Assembly: GCA_938006335.1 (NCBI GenBank)
Contig: CALLMF010000035.1
Span: forward strand, 1 to 64,000
DNA length: 64,000 nucleotides
Direction: 5' to 3'
Source of the DNA: an uncultured Granulosicoccaceae bacterium
Lineage (GTDB): Bacteria; Pseudomonadota; Gammaproteobacteria; Granulosicoccales; Granulosicoccaceae
Shown here: positions 1-9,185 of the stretch, piece after piece
Layout of the letters: the number at the start of each line of letters is the position of its first letter
Numbering within the stretch: position 1 is the first letter of the stretch
Program-made: the position numbers and the translations under genes
Notes under the pieces: model-generated
What the model saw: only the letters and a program-made list of their open reading frames with translations
The model's database searches: none
Told to the model about the DNA's origin: nothing

Positions 1-201
1 TGGATTCCTGCACCGGGCAGACCTCTCGTGGTGTCCAGTACATGTGTCGACAGGTGTCCCATGTCAGGTCTCTTCATCCCAAGGTCTGGTATCCGGAAAC
101 CGCATTGTTTCACAGGATGCTTGAATGTTGCGTGCGCTTGCCGGAGAATCCGCGCGGCGCGACGACAGCGTCTGACACGGCGCCTCCGGACGGACCACAC
201 C
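1..201. other. Left-edge region without a supported gene
   Basis: I see no credible coding sequence in these bases. The open frame running into uraD from position 28 is rich in Arg and Cys and does not resemble the family N terminus, so I treat it as an upstream extension rather than protein. The stretch may hold the uraD promoter or the tail of a gene outside the window. Confidence 0.5.
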
Positions 202-759
202 ATGACTGACAAAGCATCTACGCAGGACCGCGCGGCCTTTGTCGCTCGGGTTGGCGGAATATACGAGCATTCACCATGGATTGCGGAACGCGCCTTTGAC
301 TCAGGGGAACTACCGGACTTTCTCGGTGAGAAGAGTCGTACCGCCTTTGGAGAGCTGCGGTCGAACGAGGAGGCGAAGGCCTTGGCCACGGCACTGGCCA
401 CCACGCTGTCAGCGGCGAGCGTCGATGAGAAGCTGGCACTGATTCGTGCCCACCCGGATCTGGTCGGGCGCGCCGCGTTAGCTGGCGAGTTGACCGAGGA
501 ATCCACCACCGAGCAGTCCAGTGCAGGGCTCGATCAGTGCACACCGGAGGAGCTCGAGCGCTTCCAGGTCGCCAATGCGGCCTACCGCGAGCGCTTCGGT
601 TTTCCGTTCATCATGGCGGTGCGCGGAGCAGACAGGCAAACCATCTTGAACGCGTTCGAGCAGCGCTTGCTGAACGATGAGGACACCGAATTCAAGACAG
701 CGCTCGTCGAAATCGACCGAATAGCCCTGCTGCGCCTGGAAGCACTGGTGGCCGAGTAA
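202..759 (+). CDS. uraD: OHCU decarboxylase (ureidoimidazoline decarboxylase)
   Basis: This 185-residue protein matches the 2-oxo-4-hydroxy-4-carboxy-5-ureidoimidazoline decarboxylase family, which completes conversion of urate to (S)-allantoin in the cytoplasm. Family hallmarks are the HPDLVGRAAL segment carrying the catalytic His, the SSAGLDQCTPEE segment, and the FGFPFIMAVRG motif. I chose the ATG at 202 because the upstream in-frame part has no family similarity and the length then fits single-domain UraD (about 165-185 residues). It faces the ABC importer and urease genes convergently. Further allantoin breakdown yields urea, which urease could use, but no other purine-degradation gene is in the window. 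Confidence 0.9.
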   Translation: MTDKASTQDRAAFVARVGGIYEHSPWIAERAFDSGELPDFLGEKSRTAFGELRSNEEAKALATALATTLSAASVDEKLALIRAHPDLVGRAALAGELTEESTTEQSSAGLDQCTPEELERFQVANAAYRERFGFPFIMAVRGADRQTILNAFEQRLLNDEDTEFKTALVEIDRIALLRLEALVAE

Positions 760-783
760 GGTTTCGCGCCGTGTGATCGTCTG

Positions 784-1539
784 CTATCGCAGGTAGTTCG
801 GCTTGAAGCGCATCCGACTCGGCGCGTCATTACCGAGATGACGGATCATGCGCTTGTACACGAGACCCGCGGCCCAGAACACGAGCGCGGATATCACCAG
901 AAAATACCCGGCTGCCACGGAGTAGTGAAGCACGGCGTTGTAGTCACGCTCGAACAGCTCCCCGGCCTTGTTCATCAGGTCCTTTTGTTCGTTGATGACA
1001 GGCAAGGTGAAGTAGACGAGCGCTGTCGCATGAAACAGGAATACCACTTCGTTGGTGTACGCCGGCCATGCGATACGGATCGCATTGGGCCAGGTCACGC
1101 TTCTGAAGATCTGCAAGCGACTCATCCCCACGGCGCGCGCCGCTTCAATCTGGCCCTTGGGTACCGCATGCAAGGCACCGCTGAGGATTTCGGCGCCGTA
1201 GGCTGCGGTGTTGAGCACAAGTACCAGCGGGCCCAGGAACAGCGGGTGCAACACGATGTGGTCGATACCCATCGGCTTCCATGTCGACAGATTGAAGGCG
1301 AGCATGACCGAGTACACCATGAAGAACTGTATGAACAGCGGTGACCCCCGGAACGCATAGATGTAGCTTCGTGACAGCCAGGCCAGCGGGGTGATGCGGC
1401 TGCTTCTGCCGAGTGCGAGCAGCAAGGCGAACGGAAACCCGAGAGGGATGGACGCGAGCGCGAAGTAGATGTTGAACAGCGCAGGTCGCCCGAGTTGGCG
1501 GACCGTGTCGATCAACGTGCCATCTGTGAAGACGCTCAT
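784..1539 (-). CDS. Polar amino-acid ABC transporter permease (HisM-like)
   Basis: A 251-residue inner-membrane permease of the His/Glu/Gln/Arg/opine ABC family. It carries the cytoplasmic EAA loop (GQIEAARAVGMSRLQIFRSV), which docks on the ATPase, and several hydrophobic segments. It is the last gene of the minus-strand run and its ATG overlaps the stop of the preceding permease in an ATGA arrangement, so the two are probably translationally coupled and heterodimerise like HisQ/HisM. The substrate cannot be read from sequence: histidine, arginine, lysine, ornithine or opines are family possibilities. A urea-specific transporter of the Urt type is not supported, as that is a different family. 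Confidence 0.88.
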   Translation of the reverse strand: MSVFTDGTLIDTVRQLGRPALFNIYFALASIPLGFPFALLLALGRSSRITPLAWLSRSYIYAFRGSPLFIQFFMVYSVMLAFNLSTWKPMGIDHIVLHPLFLGPLVLVLNTAAYGAEILSGALHAVPKGQIEAARAVGMSRLQIFRSVTWPNAIRIAWPAYTNEVVFLFHATALVYFTLPVINEQKDLMNKAGELFERDYNAVLHYSVAAGYFLVISALVFWAAGLVYKRMIRHLGNDAPSRMRFKPNYLR

Positions 1540-2390
1540 GTGCTGCTCAGCGCCATGCCGCGGCTTGCGCGCTCACGCAGTCGCCTGAAGATGTATTCCG
1601 AGATCATCGTCAGCAGGATGTAGAACACGAACAGCGCGATGTAATAACGCCAACGCCAGTCTCCGTGCACAGCGCCAACACGTGCGATGTAGTTGGGCGC
1701 GCCGATTCGGTTGGCCCACACCACCATGTCCTGAATCTGCAGCAAGGACAGCAAGGACGTGGCTTTCAACAGGAGCATCCATACGTTGCTGAGACCCGGC
1801 AGCGCATAGATCCACATCTGACGAACCTGAAATCGCCAGAACACCTGCCGGGAAGAAAAACCGTAGGCCTTGGCAGCTTCCAGCTGGCCCCGTGGTACTG
1901 CCGTCATTGCGCCATTGATGACATTGGCGGCGAATGCGCCATACACGATGCCGAGTGAAACACACGCCAGCGCAAGGTACTCGCCCGTGCCGAGATACCA
2001 CTGCGCGGCGGCGCAGGGAGGCCAGGAAGTTGCGTTGGCAAGTGTTGCGGCATCGCATGACCGCTGCGCCATGAACCACTCCACCGATTGTTCGAAGGCG
2101 AGTGGAAAGAACAGAAAAAACAGTACGTCCGGTACGCCGCGGACGATGGTCGTGTAGACCTTGCCCACCCAGCGTAGCGGCGCGATGCGGGAGCGCAGGG
2201 CCGCTGCACCGAGAAGTCCGCAGAGTACGGCGACCGCCGCACCTGCAAACGCCGCTATCAGCGTGAATCGAACACTCGCGTACCACGCGAGGTGCTTGCC
2301 ATTGGTCAGATAGGCAAGTCTGTCACCCCAGGTGTCCCCGAAGGTACCGGTGACCCATTCGGTGGCCCAGACAATCAGCGCGTCGAGCAC
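1536..2390 (-). CDS. Polar amino-acid ABC transporter permease (HisQ-like)
   Basis: A second permease of the same family, 284 residues from a GTG start. It has the EAA loop (GQLEAAKAYGFSSRQVFWRF) and the typical membrane segments. It is about 45-55 residues longer than HisQ. Much of the excess is an insertion near the middle (MAQRSCDAATLANATSWPPC) holding two cysteines, placed in what should be a periplasmic loop. The gene follows the binding-protein gene after 47 bases and overlaps the next permease by four. No strong ribosome-binding site precedes the GTG, so the exact start is uncertain. Confidence 0.85.
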   Translation of the reverse strand: MLDALIVWATEWVTGTFGDTWGDRLAYLTNGKHLAWYASVRFTLIAAFAGAAVAVLCGLLGAAALRSRIAPLRWVGKVYTTIVRGVPDVLFFLFFPLAFEQSVEWFMAQRSCDAATLANATSWPPCAAAQWYLGTGEYLALACVSLGIVYGAFAANVINGAMTAVPRGQLEAAKAYGFSSRQVFWRFQVRQMWIYALPGLSNVWMLLLKATSLLSLLQIQDMVVWANRIGAPNYIARVGAVHGDWRWRYYIALFVFYILLTMISEYIFRRLRERASRGMALSST

Positions 2391-2437
2391 GGTGCTGTGC
2401 GCTCGACGCGCGTGTTACTGATCGAAACGGTGCCAAA

Positions 2438-3187
2438 TTACTCGGGGAATGCGCTCGCTTCGCCGAAGTACTCGATCATCAGTTCTTCCAGCGTGCCGTC
2501 TTCCTTGATGGAAACGAGTGCCGCACTGATGGCAGCACCGAGTTCGCTGTCTTCCTTACGAAGGCCTGCGCCGACACCGTTTCCGATGGAGACATCGGGC
2601 CCGACGAAAACGATCGCACCGTCGCTACCTTCAACGATGGGCTCCAGGTAGGAACCATCGGCAAGCACGACATCGAGGTTGCCAGCGACAAGGTCGGCAA
2701 TCGATTGGTCAGGCAGCTCGTACGTGAGGATGGTGTTGTCTGCGCCGAAAGTGGACTCGGCATAACCTGCCTGAATCGTGGCGCCTTGTGCGCCGATACG
2801 CGTATCCGCCAAGGCATCAAAATCGAACTCACTACCAGCGAGCGCGATATAGCGCGACGGGTCCGGCGGGAAGTAGGGCTCGCTGAAGTCGATCTGCTCC
2901 ATGCGCTCATCGGTAATCGACATGCCGGCCATGATCACGTCGTAGTTACCTGCCTGCAGGTTAGGGATGATCGAATCCCACTCGTTGATGATCCACTCGC
3001 ATTCAACGCCCGCGCGAGCGCAGACTTCGTTGCCAAGATCGATCTCGTAACCGGCGAGTTCGCCGCTGTCATCGAGATAGTTCCAGGGAGCGTAGGCACC
3101 TTCGGTAGCGATGCGTACGTCTGCGGCCGACGCCACGCCGGCAACGGCAAAGCTGGCAGCGGCCAGCAGGGTGTAACAGGTCTTCAT
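2438..3187 (-). CDS. Periplasmic amino-acid-binding protein of ABC importer (HisJ/ArgT-like)
   Basis: A 249-residue family 3 solute-binding protein. An N-terminal signal peptide (MKTCYTLLAAASFAVAGVASA, cleavage near residue 21-22) targets it to the periplasm. The mature start (VRIATEGAYAPWNYLDDSGE) and the segment DVIMAGMSITDERMEQIDFS are classic for lysine/arginine/ornithine/histidine binders. The order ATPase, binding protein, permease, permease continues directly from ureG, so the importer is probably transcribed with urease. A nitrogen-rich substrate such as arginine, histidine or ornithine is an inference from family and context, not proven by binding-site residues. Confidence 0.88.
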   Translation of the reverse strand: MKTCYTLLAAASFAVAGVASAADVRIATEGAYAPWNYLDDSGELAGYEIDLGNEVCARAGVECEWIINEWDSIIPNLQAGNYDVIMAGMSITDERMEQIDFSEPYFPPDPSRYIALAGSEFDFDALADTRIGAQGATIQAGYAESTFGADNTILTYELPDQSIADLVAGNLDVVLADGSYLEPIVEGSDGAIVFVGPDVSIGNGVGAGLRKEDSELGAAISAALVSIKEDGTLEELMIEYFGEASAFPE

Positions 3188-3238
3188 TCAGATCTCCGTG
3201 CATCCAGTGAACCCCGGGTGGGGTACTGGTCGGGAAGG

Positions 3239-4018
3239 TTACAACACGCTGGCAAGAAACTGGCGACAACGGGCAGAACTCGGGTTGCCGAAGACCTCCG
3301 ACGGGGGCCCTTCCTCCTCGATCTGCCCGTCGTGCAGGAAAAGCACTCGTTTGGATACCTCGCGGGCGAAGCCCATCTCATGTGTGACGACGATCATGGT
3401 TTTGCCGGTGCGAGCCAGATCGTGCATGACCTTGAGCACCTCGCCGACGAGCTCCGGGTCGAGGGCGGAGGTCGGCTCGTCGAACAACAACACACGGGGT
3501 TCCATTGCCAGCGCTCGGGCAATGGCTACCCGCTGTTGCTGACCTCCTGACAGGGCGCTGGGGTAGGCATCGGCGCGATTGGCGAGTCCCACCTGATCGA
3601 GCAGGCGCTGGGCGTGTTCGCGGGCCTCGTCGCGGCTTTTGCCGAGCACCCTGATCGGACCTTCGGTGACGTTGTCGATCACCGAAAGGTGTGCCCACAG
3701 ATTGAAGCTCTGGAACACCATGCCGAGTCGGCGTCGCAGTGCCTGAACCTCGCGTCGCGCAGCCGCATTCAGACCGCGATGTCCGGACTTCAGCGTGACC
3801 TCGTGCTCGCCGAGTCGCACGGATCCCTGATCCGGTGTCTCCAGAAAGTTGATGCACCTGAGGAACGTGCTCTTGCCGGAGCCGGAGCTACCGATGATCG
3901 AGATCACCTCGCCTTCGCCGGCATGCAATGACACGCCCTTGAGCACCTTAGTATCGCCAAACGACTTATGGATGTCAGTGACCGAAAGAGCAGCGTGTGT
4001 CGGGATCGACGCGCTCAC
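3239..4018 (-). CDS. Amino-acid ABC transporter ATP-binding protein (HisP-like)
   Basis: A 259-residue ABC ATPase powering the HisJQM-like importer. It has a Walker A (GSSGSGKST), the signature [15 protein letters not shown], a Walker B ([12 protein letters not shown]) and the switch His in VVTHEMGFA. The stretch [17 protein letters not shown] is typical of the polar amino-acid subfamily. I chose a GTG at 4018, which overlaps the ureG stop as GTGA and gives normal family length. The ATG at 4072 would add 18 residues unlike the family. The overlap suggests coupling to ureG translation and a single ureABCEFG-importer transcript. Confidence 0.9.
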   Translation of the reverse strand: MSASIPTHAALSVTDIHKSFGDTKVLKGVSLHAGEGEVISIIGSSGSGKSTFLRCINFLETPDQGSVRLGEHEVTLKSGHRGLNAAARREVQALRRRLGMVFQSFNLWAHLSVIDNVTEGPIRVLGKSRDEAREHAQRLLDQVGLANRADAYPSALSGGQQQRVAIARALAMEPRVLLFDEPTSALDPELVGEVLKVMHDLARTGKTMIVVTHEMGFAREVSKRVLFLHDGQIEEEGPPSEVFGNPSSARCRQFLASVL

Positions 4019-4668
4019 CGTTGAGTACCTTCCGAAAGAGCCAGACCACCGCTGTCGCAGAGAAAATCGCACAAGGCATCGACCCCGTCACCGTCACGCA
4101 GATTGGTGAACTGGGTCGGTCGATTGGGGCGCGCCGCGATGGCATCGGCACGCATGGTTTCCAGGTCTGCGCCCACATGGGGGGCAAGGTCCATCTTGTT
4201 GATCACAAGCAGGTCCGAGCGTGTGATCGCAGGCCCGCCCTTGCGCGGAATATCTTCGCCCTGGCACACCGAGATCACGTAGATCGAGATGTCTGCCAGT
4301 TCCGGCGAGAAGGTCGCAGCGAGATTGTCACCACCGGATTCGATCAGCACGAGATCGAGGTCCGGATGACGCTCGTTGAGTGTCTCTATGGCACGAAGGT
4401 TGATCGATGCATCTTCGCGAATGGCAGTGTGCGGACATCCGCCGGTTTCCACGCCGAGGATGCGGTCACTTGACAAGGCCTGCAGGCGAACGAGCGCCTC
4501 AGCGTCTTCCCGTGTGTAGATATCGTTGGTAATGACTGCGAGCGAACAGCGCTCGCGCAATCGCTCGCAGAGCCGGGCTGTCAATGTGGTCTTGCCGGAG
4601 CCTACCGGTCCGCCAATACCCACGCGCAGCGGGCCGTGGTCAGAGCGTGTCTTTGTGAGCGCGTGCAT
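4015..4668 (-). CDS. ureG: Urease accessory GTPase UreG
   Basis: A 217-residue SIMIBI GTPase that powers nickel delivery into the urease active site together with UreD, UreE and UreF. The P-loop ([11 protein letters not shown]), the metal-binding CPH motif in [14 protein letters not shown], the [15 protein letters not shown] segment and the guanine-specificity motif INKMDLAP are all present. Length matches the family (about 205-220). It follows ureF after 39 bases and its stop overlaps the GTG of the ATPase gene. Confidence 0.97.
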   Translation of the reverse strand: MHALTKTRSDHGPLRVGIGGPVGSGKTTLTARLCERLRERCSLAVITNDIYTREDAEALVRLQALSSDRILGVETGGCPHTAIREDASINLRAIETLNERHPDLDLVLIESGGDNLAATFSPELADISIYVISVCQGEDIPRKGGPAITRSDLLVINKMDLAPHVGADLETMRADAIAARPNRPTQFTNLRDGDGVDALCDFLCDSGGLALSEGTQR

Positions 4669-4707
4669 GGGAGTGTTCCAGGGTCTCGGCGACCAGTCTA
4701 CCGGCTG

Positions 4708-5376
4708 TCAGCTCATGCAGACACGCGAGTGCAGGTGTTCATGGCGCATCGAGGCAATATCAGCTCGCGGCGTAGCGCTTCCAAGCTCGTCCAGTCGACC
4801 ACTTGATGTGTCATGGGCGGCTGCCGCAACAACAGGCATCAGCGACGCGATGACCTGCATGGCCTGCTGTTGACCGACAGGCACCAGCCGCGCGCCAATC
4901 CACACGAGGTTGCTGGCAAAGGCCTGAATCGCGGCAATGAGGCTCTGCTCCAGGGGCAGACCCGCGCGTGCGCAAAGCACACCGACGGTGATGGGAAGCA
5001 TCTGGCGGCTGCTGTCCTCGACCGCTACCCAGGGAGCTGCCGCCTGAGCGAACGCGCGTCCTTGAGAGAGGCCCTCTTCGAGGCGTTCGCGGCCTGCAAC
5101 CAGCGCGCGTGCGAGGGAATCGATTTCCGCAACCCTGACCCTGTCGTTCGCTTGTTCTGCCTGAAAGGCCGCGCTCATCAGCAAGGCATCATTGCGACCA
5201 CTTCCGCGCGATACCACGCCGATGACCCAGGCGCCGAGCGATGCCGCGTCGACCACGTCTTCATCGGCGATGGCCTGTTCCAGCCCATGGCTCCAGGCGA
5301 AGGCTCCGGTGGGCATGGCGGACGAAAACCAGACTTGCAGCAAGGACGTGGTGTCCATGGCCTGAACCTCAGCCAT
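4708..5376 (-). CDS. ureF: Urease accessory protein UreF
   Basis: A 222-residue UreF, the scaffold that with UreD (UreH) docks UreG on apo-urease and acts in GTPase fidelity. Family signs are the N-terminal segment LLQVWFSSAMPTGAFAWSHG and the conserved G-rich start of the fold. The open frame begins at 5463, but the first part overlaps ureE and has no family similarity. I chose the ATG at 5376, which overlaps the ureE stop by eight bases. Another ATG at 5358 is possible. The sequence is less conserved than the other accessory genes, as is usual for UreF. Confidence 0.9.
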   Translation of the reverse strand: MAEVQAMDTTSLLQVWFSSAMPTGAFAWSHGLEQAIADEDVVDAASLGAWVIGVVSRGSGRNDALLMSAAFQAEQANDRVRVAEIDSLARALVAGRERLEEGLSQGRAFAQAAAPWVAVEDSSRQMLPITVGVLCARAGLPLEQSLIAAIQAFASNLVWIGARLVPVGQQQAMQVIASLMPVVAAAAHDTSSGRLDELGSATPRADIASMRHEHLHSRVCMS

Positions 5377-5821
5377 GATGATGTCCTTTGGCATCGCCAT
5401 AGGCACCACTTTCGGGGTGAAAGCCTGCGCTGATCTTGCGCACGTCTGCCCCCAGACCTTCAAGCATGGACTTGATCACCGTATCGGCTCGAATACGCAA
5501 GCACCCGTCTTGTATTTCTGTCGGCAAGTGCCGGTTGCCGATGTGCCAGGCGAGGCGAAGGAGCTCATGAGTATCGTTTGCCCGCACTTCATAGAGCGCT
5601 TCTTCCTGGCTGCGCACTGCTATCCGGCGACCGTCTGACAACACCAGCAAGTCGCCATCGGCGAGCAGCCTTGCCTGCGGGAGATCAAGCAGAAATCGAA
5701 TGCCACCATCGCTGTCGAGCGTGATACGGCGGCGGTGTCTGTCGGTCTCGTCGAGCGTGATGGTGTCATTGGCGGTGCCCATGGTGTTCTCGATGACTTC
5801 CGTGCAGGTCAGCATACTCAT
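5369..5821 (-). CDS. ureE: Urease accessory nickel chaperone UreE
   Basis: A 150-residue UreE, which binds nickel and hands it to UreG. It has the UreE N-terminal peptide-binding domain (about 1-75) and the metal-binding C-terminal domain with the AWHIGNRHLP motif. The C terminus ends in a short GHHHG rather than the long His tail of enterobacterial UreE, so bulk nickel storage is unlikely. Its ATG overlaps the ureC stop as ATGA. An in-frame ATG two codons later (5815) is an alternative start. Confidence 0.95.
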   Translation of the reverse strand: MSMLTCTEVIENTMGTANDTITLDETDRHRRRITLDSDGGIRFLLDLPQARLLADGDLLVLSDGRRIAVRSQEEALYEVRANDTHELLRLAWHIGNRHLPTEIQDGCLRIRADTVIKSMLEGLGADVRKISAGFHPESGAYGDAKGHHHG

Positions 5822-7533
5822 CAGAACAGAAAGTAGCGCTGTGCCAGTGGCAGCACCCCGGCCGGCTCGCAGCTCAGCAGTTCGCCGTCGGCGCGTACGT
5901 CGTAGGTTTCCGGGTCAACCTCGACTGTCGGGCGCGCGTCATTCAGTTGCATCGAGCCCTTGCCGATGCCATCGCGTGTGTCGCTCACGGCGACCAGAGA
6001 CTTGGCGAGCCCCAGTGATGTGCCGATATCGGCTTCGAGCGCCGCGCGCGAGACGAACGTGGCAGCACTTGCCGCAAGCGCGCCCCCGAGGGCCCCGAAC
6101 ATGTGGCGGTAGTGCACGGGCTGTGGGGTAGGGATGGAGGCGTTGGGGTCGCCCATGGGAGCTGCCACGATGCAGCCACCGAGCAGCACCATCTCCGGCT
6201 TTGCGCCGAAGAAGGCTGGATTCCACAGGCAGAGATCAGCGCGTTTACCGACCTCGATGCTGCCGATCTCCTGGCTCATGCCGTGAGCGATGGCCGGGTT
6301 GATCGTGTACTTGGCAATGTATCGCCGCACACGAAAGTTGTCGTTGTCGCCGGTCTCTTCGCTGAGGCGGCCGCGCTGTCGTTTCATCTTGTCGGCCGTT
6401 TGCCAGGTACGAATCAATACCTCACCGACACGCCCCATGGCCTGGCTGTCCGAGGCGATGATCGAGAAGGCACCCATGTCGTGCAGGATGTCTTCGGCGG
6501 CGATGGTCTCCTTGCGGATGCGGCTCTCGGCGAAAGCGATGTCTTCAGGAATATTCGCATCGAGGTGGTGGCATACCATCAGCATGTCGAGATGCTCGTC
6601 GATGGTGTTGACCGTGTACGGCCGGGTCGGGTTGGTCGAGGACGGCAGCACGTTGGACTCCCCACATACGGTGATGATGTCCGGTGCGTGTCCGCCGCCC
6701 GCACCTTCGGTGTGGAAGGCGTGAATGGTGCGTCCGGCAATGGCTGCAATGGTGCTCTCGACAAACCCGGACTCATTGAGCGTGTCGGTGTGAATCATGA
6801 CCTGCACATCCATCTCGTCTGCAACGGTCAGGCAGCAGTCGATGGCGGCAGGCGTGGTGCCCCAGTCCTCGTGGAGCTTCAGGGCGCAGGCACCCGCGCG
6901 CACCATTTCCTGCAAGGCGTCGGGACGAGAGGCGTTGCCCTTGCCCGCAAAGGCCAGGTTCATCGGTAGCACGTCCGCAGCCTGCAGCATGCGGCCGAGG
7001 TGCCACGGCCCGGGGGTGCAGGTGGTGGCCAGCGTGCCGTGAGCAGGGCCGGTACCTCCACCGAGCATCGTGGTGACGCCGGACATCAGCGCATCGTCCA
7101 CCTGCTGCGGGCAGATCCAGTGAATATGGCTATCGAAGCCACCAGCGGTGAGAATCTTCCCTTCGCCGGCGATGGCTTCGGTGCCAGGACCCACGACAAT
7201 GTCCACACCCGGCTGCACATCCGGGTTGCCGGCCTTGCCGATGGCGGCGATACGGCCATCTCGCAGGCCGACATCCGCCTTGTAGATGCCAGTGACGTCG
7301 ACAATCAAGGCGTTGGTGATGACGGTGTCAACCGCACCCTCGGCACGGGTTGCCTGCGATTGGCCCATACCGTCACGGATGACCTTGCCACCGCCAAACT
7401 TGACCTCCTCGCCATGGGTGGTGAAGTCCTTCTCCACCTCGATGAAGAGCTCGGTATCCGCAAGCCTGACGCGGTCGCCAGTGGTGGGACCGTACATGTC
7501 CGCATAGGCGCGGCGCGAGATTTCCGTTGCCAT
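5821..7533 (-). CDS. ureC: Urease alpha subunit (catalytic)
   Basis: A full-length 570-residue UreC, hydrolysing urea to ammonia and carbamate in the cytoplasm. All active-site residues appear: nickel ligands His136 and His138 ([12 protein letters not shown]), carbamylated Lys219 and nearby His221 (LKLHEDWG), His248, His274, flap residues Cys321 and His322, and Asp362 ([10 protein letters not shown]). These are offset by +2 from Klebsiella numbering. It ends in the canonical [10 protein letters not shown]. It lies three bases after ureB and overlaps ureE by four. I see no frameshift or lesion, so the enzyme should be active. Confidence 0.99.
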   Translation of the reverse strand: MATEISRRAYADMYGPTTGDRVRLADTELFIEVEKDFTTHGEEVKFGGGKVIRDGMGQSQATRAEGAVDTVITNALIVDVTGIYKADVGLRDGRIAAIGKAGNPDVQPGVDIVVGPGTEAIAGEGKILTAGGFDSHIHWICPQQVDDALMSGVTTMLGGGTGPAHGTLATTCTPGPWHLGRMLQAADVLPMNLAFAGKGNASRPDALQEMVRAGACALKLHEDWGTTPAAIDCCLTVADEMDVQVMIHTDTLNESGFVESTIAAIAGRTIHAFHTEGAGGGHAPDIITVCGESNVLPSSTNPTRPYTVNTIDEHLDMLMVCHHLDANIPEDIAFAESRIRKETIAAEDILHDMGAFSIIASDSQAMGRVGEVLIRTWQTADKMKRQRGRLSEETGDNDNFRVRRYIAKYTINPAIAHGMSQEIGSIEVGKRADLCLWNPAFFGAKPEMVLLGGCIVAAPMGDPNASIPTPQPVHYRHMFGALGGALAASAATFVSRAALEADIGTSLGLAKSLVAVSDTRDGIGKGSMQLNDARPTVEVDPETYDVRADGELLSCEPAGVLPLAQRYFLF

Positions 7534-7536
7534 CCG

Positions 7537-7848
7537 TCAGTCCTCCAGTGAACCCATGACATCGCCGCGGAAGCCGATAACGCGGCGCTTCCCGGCGTAA
7601 GCCACCAACGAGACGTCTCGTCCCTGGCCGGGTTCGAATCGCACGGCAGTGCCTGCAGCAATATCCAGACGGAAACCGCGAGCCGCATCCCGATCGAATT
7701 TCAGCCCCGGGTTGGCTTCGGCAAAGTGATAGTGACTGCCTACCTGTACCGGACGGTCGCCGGTGTTCTCCACATGGAGGGTGAGCGTGTCACGGTCGGC
7801 GTTGAGGGTGATGCTGCCATCGGCAACAAGAATTTCTCCTGGAATCAT
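7537..7848 (-). CDS. ureB: Urease beta subunit
   Basis: A 103-residue UreB, separate from UreA as in most proteobacteria. It begins with the family signature [19 protein letters not shown] and contains the [17 protein letters not shown] segment. It forms the structural trimer-of-trimers with UreA and UreC. It lies 7 bases after ureA and 3 bases before ureC, consistent with one transcript. Confidence 0.98.
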   Translation of the reverse strand: MIPGEILVADGSITLNADRDTLTLHVENTGDRPVQVGSHYHFAEANPGLKFDRDAARGFRLDIAAGTAVRFEPGQGRDVSLVAYAGKRRVIGFRGDVMGSLED

Positions 7849-7855
7849 GTGGCAG

Positions 7856-8158
7856 CTATCGAATCGGCTGATGGACGGTGACGAGCTTGGTGCCGTCGGG
7901 AAATGTGGCTTCGACCTGGATCTCGGAGATCATCTCGGCAATACCCTCCATGACCTGGTCCCGGGTCAGGACTTCGGCGCCTGCGCTCATGAGTTCTGCC
8001 ACGCTACGGCCGTCCCTTGCACCCTCGACAACCGCATCGCTGATCAAGGCGATCGACTCGGGATGATTGAGTTTGACGCCCCGCGCAAGACGCTTGCGCG
8101 CGACTTCGGCCGCCATGGCGACGAGCAGCTTGTCTTTTTCTCTCGGCGTGAGTTGCAT
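7856..8158 (-). CDS. ureA: Urease gamma subunit
   Basis: A 100-residue UreA starting [20 protein letters not shown] and containing the [22 protein letters not shown] signature. I chose the ATG at 8158; the open frame continues upstream to 8260, but that part has no similarity to the family. It is the first gene of the minus-strand urease-importer run, so the promoter should lie between 8159 and the divergent lipoprotein gene. ureD is not upstream of it, unlike the common ureDABC order; it is found at 15349-16188. Confidence 0.98.
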   Translation of the reverse strand: MQLTPREKDKLLVAMAAEVARKRLARGVKLNHPESIALISDAVVEGARDGRSVAELMSAGAEVLTRDQVMEGIAEMISEIQVEATFPDGTKLVTVHQPIR

Positions 8159-8332
8159 GATGACTGTGTGAGTGGCCCGGTCCGCTGAGACTATCAGAGC
8201 AACTCGCGTTGAACGGCAGCATCGACGCTTGCGCTCGAATCGCGCACCGTTGCTGTGCATGTCGCGACCACATGCGCCAAATCGGGGCGTGCGTTCCGGT
8301 GTCGACTAGCTATATTTCAAGAGCCCCCTTGC

Positions 8333-9160
8333 GTGAATCCACAGCTCGTGACATCCAGACGAATCAGACGCTTTGCACGTGCCACCGCGAGTGTCGCCAC
8401 GGTGCTTCTGATAACCGCGTGTTCCGAAGGTACCGACACGGTCTCCGAGCAGGAAGACACTGACGATACGCCGAGGTATTCGCAGGGAATACTGGTGCTT
8501 GTCCAGGACTCGAGTCGTGACGCGCTACAGAAGAGATCACCGTACTTCAGCCTCACGACCTTTTCGATTCGCGAGCCCGTGACGCTCGACGAGGTGCGTC
8601 AGCAGTCACTCGCGAGCTACTCGCTGTCCCAGGAGCGGGAAACGTGTGTGAGCGGAACTGATGCGCCGCTGCCCGACGATACTTTTGGTGTGGGCCGCGT
8701 CGACTATATCGATGCAGGTGAAGTCGTCACGGTCTCGAGCGATGGCAATTCGGTACTTGAGATCGCGGCTGCCGATACCGGAGTGTACGTGCTGAATTCC
8801 GGGGACCCGGGTGAGCAGTTCCCGGCGAACATGACCATCGACGTGCCGGGAGGCACTCTACCTGCCACCGCTCGAATCGCGGTCCCGAGTGTTCCTGATA
8901 TCAGTGGTCCGAACGAGGACGGCATGGGTTACGTCGGTGGCAATGTACTCATGTGGAATGCCTACCTTGGCACCACGCTTCCCGCATGGATTTTCGTCAA
9001 TGGCGGCAATACGGTTTGCGTTGTCAACGACGACGGCGAGTTTCTGCTACCCGACGAGGTGACATTCACCGACAGGCTGTCGATGACTCGACACGCACTG
9101 GCAGTAGACGTGATCGACACGACACTGATCGTCGTGCTGCGCACCAAAGTCTGGAACTGA
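8333..9160 (+). CDS. Putative lipoprotein of unknown function
   Basis: About 275 residues. A basic N terminus (RRIRRFARATAS), a hydrophobic stretch and a lipobox-like LLITAC, followed by an Asp/Glu/Thr-rich linker, indicate a lipoprotein anchored through that Cys. The rest is beta-rich and acidic without a motif I recognise. The GTG at 8333 is preceded by AAGAG at a suitable distance. The GTG at 8348 is an alternative, and the ATG at 8255 would place about 55 residues before the lipobox, which is too long. It is divergent from ureA with 174 bases between. No function is assigned. Confidence 0.65.
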   Translation: MNPQLVTSRRIRRFARATASVATVLLITACSEGTDTVSEQEDTDDTPRYSQGILVLVQDSSRDALQKRSPYFSLTTFSIREPVTLDEVRQQSLASYSLSQERETCVSGTDAPLPDDTFGVGRVDYIDAGEVVTVSSDGNSVLEIAAADTGVYVLNSGDPGEQFPANMTIDVPGGTLPATARIAVPSVPDISGPNEDGMGYVGGNVLMWNAYLGTTLPAWIFVNGGNTVCVVNDDGEFLLPDEVTFTDRLSMTRHALAVDVIDTTLIVVLRTKVWN

Positions 9161-9185
9161 GCGCAGTGCTCGTGTACGTCGAGCG

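Noticed and set aside
6103-6969. A 288-residue plus-strand frame within ureC
   Set aside because: UreC is intact on the other strand with all catalytic residues.
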